Source: Micrococcales bacterium
GTDB lineage: Bacteria; Actinomycetota; Actinomycetes; Actinomycetales; Dermatophilaceae
DNA length: 12,143 nucleotides
Assembly: GCA_003157445.1 (NCBI GenBank)
Contig: PMJN01000281.1
Location: 1-12,143 of the forward strand
Reading direction: 5' to 3'
This document shows, piece after piece, positions 8,501 through 12,143 of the stretch. The translations under genes and the position numbers were made by a program. Every line of letters starts with the position of its first letter. Within the stretch, counting starts at the first letter, position 1. Under the pieces are notes generated by a model, which was given only the letters and a program-made list of their open reading frames with translations, did not search any database and was not told the DNA's origin.

Positions 8501-8915
8501 GGACACCCCGCTTCGCGGCTACCTGACAGGCAGCATCGACCTCGTTCTGCGCGTCGGGGACAAGGACCGCCCCAGGTACCTCGTCGTGGACTACAAGACC
8601 AACCGGCTCGGCGGACGGGACGAGCCGCTGACCGCGTGGCACTACCGGCAGCCCGCCCTGGAGCACGCCATGATCGAGGCGCACTACCCGCTGCAAGCCT
8701 TGCTGTACGACGTGGCGCTGCACCGGTACCTACGGTGGCGCCAACCCGGCTACGACCCGGAAGTCCACCTCGGCGGAGTGCTCTACCTCTTCCTGCGCGG
8801 CATGTCCGGGCCTGGCATCACCGGCGCCGACTCCTCGACGCCCGGGGTGTTCAGCTGGATCCCGCCAACCGGCCTGGTCACCGGGCTGTCCGACCTGTTG
8901 GGAGGTACCCGATGA
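5571..8915 (+). CDS. recB: RecB helicase-nuclease subunit of RecBCD
   Basis: RecB is the SF1A 3'-5' helicase and sole nuclease of RecBCD; it also helps load RecA. The 1114-residue product is near the usual ~1100-1180. Helicase motifs in order: ASAGTGKT (26-33, Walker A), THGFC, DEFQD (272-276, Walker B), GDPKQAIYGFRGAD (from 299), TNWRS (331-335), VITVHTSKGLEFPVV (621-635) and YVAMTRA (693-699). The C-terminal RecB-family nuclease follows: GTLVH (His863), GSID (Asp990), VVDYKTN (Asp1007, Lys1009) and the Q-Y motif HYPLQALLYDV (Gln1042, Tyr1046). These correspond to the E. coli His/Asp/Asp/Lys site, so the nuclease should be active. An acidic linker (about 822-840) precedes the nuclease. GTG 5571 overlaps the recC stop, has AAGGA at 5555-5559, and gives VTIPVPAPEAFNLLGPLP as N-terminus. 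A longer start at 5532 would sit deep in recC and is less likely. Confidence 0.96.
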   Translation: MTIPVPAPEAFNLLGPLPAGTTVLEASAGTGKTFTIAGLVARYVAEGVATMDELLVVSFSRESTRELRERVRERLVSARDGLVDPAAVPPGDDVLAYLAGADPATVALRGRRLQEALTVFDAATVTTTHGFCQQVLTALGTAGDHDLGAALIENIADLVVEVADDLYVRKWGSPAAGPPAMSRADFLQLASDSATDPATHLLPDDPAAAGLPALRARIAQAIRSEVDFRKRRLHLIDYDDMLIRLADTLTDADSGPVARGRLRDRYRVVLVDEFQDTDPVQWSILRNAFHGHRTMVLIGDPKQAIYGFRGADVHAYLEAKQSAASVATLPTNWRSDALLLAGMDAVLQGAALGDPRIRVLPVTAAHHGRLVETPVPVQLRVLGRDGLTIGRTGTGSTGEAREAIGRDLAAQVVALLSGGARVQPRGGGPKRPVLPGDIAVLVRNNKHALVVQSCLRAVDVPVVLTGKTSVFATEAAAQWQLLLEALEQPHRTTRVRRLALSCFVGLSATELDTRGEPYADDLALKLRVWGKVLADRGVAAMFETVSLSEQLQPRVLGQVGGERLLTDLRHIAQALHEAALQGQLGLAALLVWLRRRRDEAAQEGGQERSRRLETDAEAVQVITVHTSKGLEFPVVMVPFAWDLFARNDPATAVFHDEQDHRVRDVGGKGSPDWATHVKKHKQEEVNDELRLTYVAMTRAQAHLVLWWAPTFNTPQSPLHRLLLHDDPTTVAPLSIVVPTDDLALAAFRDRAAASGGGLAIELIAPGPLAAWSPPHEPSPTLEVADFTRQLDAGWRRTSYSALTSAAHDQGPQLGSEPEVPNKDDEADLEEVQADSDSADDPLRTTVSAWDTLPAGPDFGTLVHIVLEHLDDPGTPDTVRATVAAQVARFAPDTDAEQLTTGLLAALATPLGPLSDAAALRDIPAADRLRELDFELPLGGGDEPNPARVMLADLAPLWRKHCPDGPLATYADALAALADTPLRGYLTGSIDLVLRVGDKDRPRYLVVDYKTNRLGGRDEPLTAWHYRQPALEHAMIEAHYPLQALLYDVALHRYLRWRQPGYDPEVHLGGVLYLFLRGMSGPGITGADSSTPGVFSWIPPTGLVTGLSDLLGGTR
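8034..8090 (+). other. Acidic linker in RecB before the nuclease domain
   Basis: Residues about 822-840 are almost all Asp, Glu, Ser and Ala (KDDEADLEEVQADSDSADD). They sit at the join of the helicase part and the C-terminal nuclease, where other RecB proteins have a flexible tether. The tether position is family knowledge; the strong negative charge is what the sequence shows. Confidence 0.6.
8901..8905 (+). promoter_or_regulatory. Shine-Dalgarno site of recD inside recB
   Basis: GGAGG lies six bases before the ATG at 8912, within the last codons of recB. It fixes the recD start and shows that recD is translated from the recB message, with the ATGA overlap (8912-8915) supporting coupling. 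It is the clearest ribosome binding site of the operon. Confidence 0.8.
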
Positions 8916-10819
8916 CCGCGGCTTTCCAGGCATCGCTGGCACTGCGAGCCGATGGGCTGCTCGCGACCTTTAACCGCGCCGGCATCCTGTCGGCAGCCGA
9001 CGTCCATGTGGGCCGCCGGCTCGGCGCCATGGGGGCCGAAGTCGATGAGTCCGTCCTGCTCGCGCTCGCTCTGGTCGTGCGCTCCACCCGGCACGGCTCC
9101 GTGATGCTTGACCTCGCCAAAGCCCAGGTCACAACAAGCCTCGACGTCGACGACGACAGCCAGGCACAGGCAGATGCCGCACCTCTCCCCTGGCCTTTGC
9201 CGCAGGACTGGGTGGCTCGCTGCGCTGCGAGCCCGCTGCTCGGCGGGCCGCTACGGATGCTCGGCTCGCAGATCTGGCTCGGCAGGTACTGGGACCAGGA
9301 GGAACAGGTCGCCCGCGAACTGCTGGAGCGGTCCGCCTCACGACCCGGCGACCTCAACCTCACCACCCTGAATCAGGGTTTGAACCGCCTGTTCCCCGCT
9401 GCCGCTGACGAAGACCAGCGGATCGCGGCGGCAGTGTGCGCACTGTCACGGGTCAGCGTTCTCGCCGGCGGCCCGGGGACCGGCAAGACAACCACCGTCT
9501 CTCGCCTGCTCGCGCTGTTGCGCGAGCAGGACCCGCGATGCCGTATCGCACTGGCAGCGCCCACAGGCAAAGCAGCCGCACGGCTCGAGCAAGCCGTCCG
9601 GTCATCCACCGACGCACTCCCGCCCGAGGACAAGACGCGACTCGGTGAGCTGTCCGCAACGACCCTGCACCGGCTGCTCGGCTGGCGACCAGAGGCAGGC
9701 AGCCGGTTCCGCCACGACCGGACCAACCGGCTGCCCATGAAGATCGTCGTAGTCGACGAGGCCTCGATGGTGTCACTGACGATGATGGCGCGGCTACTTG
9801 AAGCGCTGCGCCCGGCCACGCGGCTCGTCCTGGTGGGAGACCCCGACCAGCTCGCCTCCGTCGAAGCAGGGGCAGTCCTGGGCGACCTGGTCGACAAGAC
9901 GGTGCTAGACCTACGCACCCCGCAGTTCGCGGAGAGGCTGCACCAGGCGCTGCCCACGATCACCTTCCAGGAACAGCCAGTATCGCCAGCCGCACTGGTG
10001 CGCGACGGTGTCGCGATCCTGTCAACCAACCGGCGCTTCCCGCCGGAAAGCGGCATCGCCAGGTTGGCCACCGCCATCCAGAAAGGTCGGGGGCAGGACG
10101 CGCTTGATGTTCTTCGGTCAGCAGGACCCGATGTCGAGTTCGTCGAGGTCGACGACGATGCGCACCTGTCGCCCGAGCAACTGGCCGGGGTCCGGGCCGA
10201 AGTTCAGGAATGCGGCGTCGCCTTGCTCGAAGCCGCTGAACGGGGCGACGACGCCGCTGCCGGCGACGCACTGCAAGCCCTCGAACGCCACCGCCTGCTG
10301 TGCGCTCACCGCCGCGGACTTCGAGGAGTCCAGTACTGGAGCGCGCTCGCCGCGCGCTGGATCGCCGAGGCGCACCCCGTGGTGCCACGTGCTGACGCTC
10401 GTTACGCCGGTGAACCGTTGCTGGTGACGACCAACGACTATGACATCGGTCTTTACAACGGCGACACAGGCGTGGTGGTCAACGACGGCCAAGGCGGTCT
10501 GATCGCTGCGTTCGGCCGGGGAGGGGAACCCATCCGTATCCCGCTCGCCCGGCTCGGGGCTGTCCGGCCGCTGCACGCGATGACCGTGCACCGCAGCCAG
10601 GGCAGCCAGTTCAAGCGCATCACTGTTCTCCTGCCCCCCGCCGGGTCGCCATTAGGGACGCGAGAGACTCTCTACACTGCGGTGACCCGGGCCGAAGAAC
10701 ACGTCCGTGTCATCGGGTCGGCAGAGGCCCTTGTCACGGCCGTGGGCCACCCTGCCGCCCGCGCGACGGGCTTGCGGGAGCGACTCCAGCTGCGGGGCCA
10801 GGATGATTCGACATCCTGA
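8912..10819 (+). CDS. recD: RecD helicase subunit of RecBCD
   Basis: RecD is the SF1B 5'-3' helicase of RecBCD. It drives the fast strand and, in E. coli, holds the nuclease in its pre-Chi state. The product is 635 residues, against 608 in E. coli. An N-terminal domain (to about 180), which in known structures contacts RecC, is followed by GGPGTGKTTT (Walker A, 186-195), APTGKAAARL (motif Ia), VVDEASMV (motif II, Asp282), LVGDPDQLASVEAGAV (motif III, Gly309), STNRRF (motif IV), TVHRSQGSQF (motif V, 558-567) and TAVTRAE (motif VI, 589-595). The GDPDQL and TVHRSQG forms are typical of RecD rather than of UvrD or PcrA. ATG 8912 is set by GGAGG and by the four-base overlap with recB; the same frame is open upstream to 8438, but that part is only a shadow inside recB. 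It is the last gene of the operon and converges on the - strand kinase remnant. Confidence 0.96.
   Translation: MTAAFQASLALRADGLLATFNRAGILSAADVHVGRRLGAMGAEVDESVLLALALVVRSTRHGSVMLDLAKAQVTTSLDVDDDSQAQADAAPLPWPLPQDWVARCAASPLLGGPLRMLGSQIWLGRYWDQEEQVARELLERSASRPGDLNLTTLNQGLNRLFPAAADEDQRIAAAVCALSRVSVLAGGPGTGKTTTVSRLLALLREQDPRCRIALAAPTGKAAARLEQAVRSSTDALPPEDKTRLGELSATTLHRLLGWRPEAGSRFRHDRTNRLPMKIVVVDEASMVSLTMMARLLEALRPATRLVLVGDPDQLASVEAGAVLGDLVDKTVLDLRTPQFAERLHQALPTITFQEQPVSPAALVRDGVAILSTNRRFPPESGIARLATAIQKGRGQDALDVLRSAGPDVEFVEVDDDAHLSPEQLAGVRAEVQECGVALLEAAERGDDAAAGDALQALERHRLLCAHRRGLRGVQYWSALAARWIAEAHPVVPRADARYAGEPLLVTTNDYDIGLYNGDTGVVVNDGQGGLIAAFGRGGEPIRIPLARLGAVRPLHAMTVHRSQGSQFKRITVLLPPAGSPLGTRETLYTAVTRAEEHVRVIGSAEALVTAVGHPAARATGLRERLQLRGQDDSTS
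10801..10816 (+). terminator. Weak hairpin at the end of recD
   Basis: GGATG (10801-10805) and CATCC (10812-10816) form a short stem with an ATTCGA loop just before the recD stop at 10817. A second small stem, CCAC-AATC-GTGG, lies at 10839-10850. Neither has a T-run, so factor-independent termination is doubtful. Nothing else is seen in the 147 bases between recD and the remnant of the opposing gene. Confidence 0.2.
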
Positions 10820-10966
10820 AGCACGCCACAGCCTCTTGCCACAATCGTGGGGAGCATCTCGCAGGATCGATCTGTCGGACGCTTCGGGAGGGCCGCTGCC
10901 AGATCGCCTGTAGTCGGACTCTGTTCGGCCTTCGCAGACGTGGGTGGTCGTGGGTACAGCCCCTGA

Positions 10967-11565
10967 TCAGTCGCCGGTGGTTGTCGCGTCGCCGAGGAGC
11001 ATGGCGAGTGCCTCGTCGAAGCCGTCCAGCTCGATCCCGAGTCTCGAGTTGTCCAGGAGGATGTGGGCCGCTCCAGCCCATTCGCAACTGTCCTACTGGG
11101 CGCCGGCCCAGAACTGCTGCCGGTGCTCGATCTTCCAGCTGTCCCGGCGTAGCCGCGTTTGGTGACTCGATCGAACACTGAGCGCCCCTCAGCCGTGACG
11201 TGGACGACGACCAGTTCGGCGTCTGCCCAGGCGAACTGCTGTCGGGCATCGAGAAGATAGTCGCGGTCTTGGAAGAACCGACCAAAGGGGGCGTCCAGCA
11301 CGACCGACCGGCCCAGCGCCAGGTTGTCGCCGCAGATCCGCAGGATCGTCTCGTACTCGACGGGCAGGATGTTCGACTGGTAGAACGCGTTGTGGTCCCG
11401 GTCGTCCTTGTCCGATCCGTTGAGTTGGAGCAGGAGTTCGGTGAAACCGGTCGCCACGGTGTCCTTGTCGACGTATGCCGAGTCGTATCGTTTCGCGATC
11501 CGTTTTCCTACCGTGGACTTGCCTGAGCCCGCCGGGCCGATGACGAAAAATACCTTGGGCGTCAC
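10967..11565 (-). pseudogene. P-loop kinase-like gene, frameshift plus nonsense
   Basis: From GTG 11565 the product starts VTPKVFFVIGPAGSGKSTVG (Walker A at 10-18). It continues through YVDKDTV (31-37) and SVVLDAPFGRFF (87-98, Walker B-like) to FDRVTKRGYA (about 140). This resembles the AAA_33/gluconokinase-type small-molecule kinase fold; the substrate is unknown. At 11143-11148 one base is missing. Restoring it continues the protein as DSWKIEHRQQFWAGAQ, meets an in-frame TAG at 11093-11095, and goes on as DSCEWAGAAHILLDNS to a stop at 10967-10969 (restored length about 199 residues). As the sequence stands the frame runs on to 10672 in Ser/Arg-rich sequence antisense to recD. The alternative start ATG 11640 has GAGGA directly after the transporter stop and would add 25 residues. 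The upstream ACS-type transporter suggests uptake and phosphorylation of a sugar acid; that is inferred from context. Confidence 0.7.
11093..11095 (-). other. In-frame TAG in the kinase remnant
   Basis: On the - strand this TAG falls between FWAGAQ and DSCEWAGAAHILLDNS, in the frame that carries the conserved C-terminal part. It is independent of the missing base at about 11143-11148, so the gene carries two separate lesions. Confidence 0.6.
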
Positions 11566-11581
11566 GGTCTCACCCTTCTGC

Positions 11582-11612
11582 GCGTTCGGGCGAATGGTAT
11601 GCGCCCGAACGC
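11582..11612. promoter_or_regulatory. Perfect 11-bp inverted repeat before the kinase core
   Basis: GCGTTCGGGCG (11582-11592) and CGCCCGAACGC (11602-11612) are exact reverse complements separated by nine bases. The dyad lies between the transporter stop (11647) and GTG 11565, 16 bases before that start. It could be an operator for a regulator of the transporter/kinase pair, or an mRNA hairpin that limits downstream expression. There is no T-run, so a simple terminator is less likely. If translation starts at ATG 11640, the dyad lies inside the coding region, which argues for the GTG start. Confidence 0.6.
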
Positions 11613-11646
11613 TACCCACGGCATGGATTCTGCTGGTCATGGTTCC

Positions 11647-11943
11647 TCAGCGCTCACTGGTCAGAACTGCCGGGCGGCGATCCTTGACAAACAGGCCGTA
11701 CGACAGGGCGTCGACGATCAGCAGGACGCCACCGACGATGAACACCAGGGAGTAGTTGCCGCCGGTGGAGTGAAGGATGTAACCCGTCACCGCTGGAGCC
11801 AGCGCAGCGCCCAGGAAGCCACCGAAGTTCTGGATCGCCCCGAGGGAGGTGACCTGCCCCTTGTCAGCGATGTCGGAGGCGAGCGTCCAGATCACCCCGA
11901 TCGGGACCTGCGCGGCAAAGTAGCCGACGAAGAGCCAGGGCTC
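11647..11943 (-). pseudogene. C-terminal remnant of an MFS (ACS-type) transporter
   Basis: The - strand frame gives WLFVGYFAAQVPIGVIWTLA, then SDIADKGQVTSLGAIQNFGG and, after FLGAALAP, AVTGYIL and YSLVFIVGGVLLIVDALSYG, ending KDRRPAVLTSER. It has the last transmembrane helices and the Gly/Asn-rich loop typical of the anion:cation symporter branch of the MFS (glucarate, hexuronate and galactonate carriers). Only about the last 98 codons remain of a gene that normally has more than 400. At about 11943 the sequence changes to the end of a transposase element, so the promoter and most of the gene are cut off. The kinase remnant follows on the same strand. The exact substrate cannot be told. Confidence 0.7.
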
Positions 11944-12143
11944 TGGACATGGAGCCAGAATTCTTGTGGGGTCAGGGGTGGGTTTTGACCTCGTAGTGCA
12001 GGGTGAGGTCGGTGCCGGGGTAACGGGTGTTCGTGGCGGTGAGGTGCTCGCACAGTTGTGCGATGGCGGTGGTGGCCCGCTGTGTTGGTAGGGGGTCGAG
12101 CCTGACGGTCAAGGTGCCGTTGCCGGGGTCGATGTCGCCGCTG
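11944..12143 (-). mobile_element. End of an insertion sequence, cut by window edge
   Basis: The sequence between the transporter remnant and the window edge carries the end of a transposase gene and about 28 bases of non-coding tail (11944-11971). The transporter frame loses its character at about 11937-11943, which I take as the insertion boundary. A GGCTC/GAGCC dyad (11939-11943 and 11952-11956) straddles the join. The other end and any target duplication lie outside the window. Confidence 0.55.
11972..12143 (-). CDS. Transposase, C-terminal end (partial)
   Basis: The last 56 codons of a gene entering from the right edge: SGDIDPGNGTLTVRLDPLPT, then QRATTAIAQLCEHLTATNTR, then YPGTDLTLHYEVKTHP and stop at 11972-11974. 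The LDPLPT, LCEHLTAT and YPGTDL-LHYEVK pattern is one I associate with the C-terminus of actinobacterial transposases. No DDE residues lie in this part, so I do not name a family. It is truncated by the window, not by a visible lesion. Confidence 0.6.
   Translation of the reverse strand, partial: SGDIDPGNGTLTVRLDPLPTQRATTAIAQLCEHLTATNTRYPGTDLTLHYEVKTHP

Noticed and set aside
8438..8911. Upstream part of the recD frame as an N-terminal extension
   Set aside because: It is inside the RecB nuclease domain, is Arg/Pro-rich, and the GGAGG before ATG 8912 sets the start.
2230..10819. AddAB or AdnAB instead of RecBCD
   Set aside because: Three genes in the order recC-recB-recD, a RecC without P-loop, one nuclease domain only in RecB, and a RecD-type SF1B helicase exclude the two-subunit enzymes.
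10672..10966. C-terminal extension of the kinase frame on the - strand
   Set aside because: It follows the missing base, is rich in Ser/Arg/Pro with no family pattern, and runs antisense over the end of recD. The conserved C-terminus is in another frame.
1..12143. CRISPR array or tRNA/rRNA genes
   Set aside because: No regular long repeats with unique spacers (the 6-97 units are contiguous and degenerate), and no cloverleaf or rRNA-like stretch was seen by eye.

Overview
The window comes from a GC-rich chromosome or large element that looks actinobacterial (Actinomycetota). The core genes use almost only G/C-ending codons, GTG starts are common, genes overlap by 4 bases, and one promoter looks leaderless. 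I cannot name the genus. The core is an uninterrupted recC-recB-recD operon on the + strand (2230-10819), with no ptrA-like protease gene between recC and recB. RecB keeps its helicase motifs and all the catalytic residues of its C-terminal nuclease. RecD keeps its SF1B motifs. RecC is full length and has no P-loop. Together they should form a working RecBCD helicase-nuclease: it processes DNA ends for RecA loading and degrades foreign linear DNA.

Left flank (1-2246). Four 22-23 bp repeats, each with a CGG(A/G)CA-N6-TG(T/A/G)CCG dyad, lie at 6-93. A decayed fifth dyad overlaps the probable promoter of an HNH nuclease gene (171-1705). That gene reads as one protein only if two single-base insertions are removed (A-run 528-531, G-run 1599-1601). 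Its HNH fold is split by a long acidic insert that includes a Rho_N/SAP-like helical segment. Next comes about 380 bases without a recognisable gene, then the first ~45 codons of a P-loop ATPase-like gene (2088-2246). This stub ends just after its Walker A motif and overlaps the recC start.

Right flank (10820-12143, genes on the - strand, convergent with recD). A P-loop kinase-like pseudogene (one frameshift, one nonsense codon) lies downstream of the last part of an MFS transporter gene of the ACS type. Its 5' end is gone: the sequence runs into the C-terminal end of a transposase gene. A perfect 11-bp inverted repeat separates the transporter stop from the kinase core.

Taken together, an apparently intact 8.6 kb recBCD operon sits between gene remnants that carry frameshifts, a nonsense codon, truncations and transposase sequence. 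Because recBCD has no indels, the damage in the flanks looks like true decay or recombination scars rather than poor sequencing.
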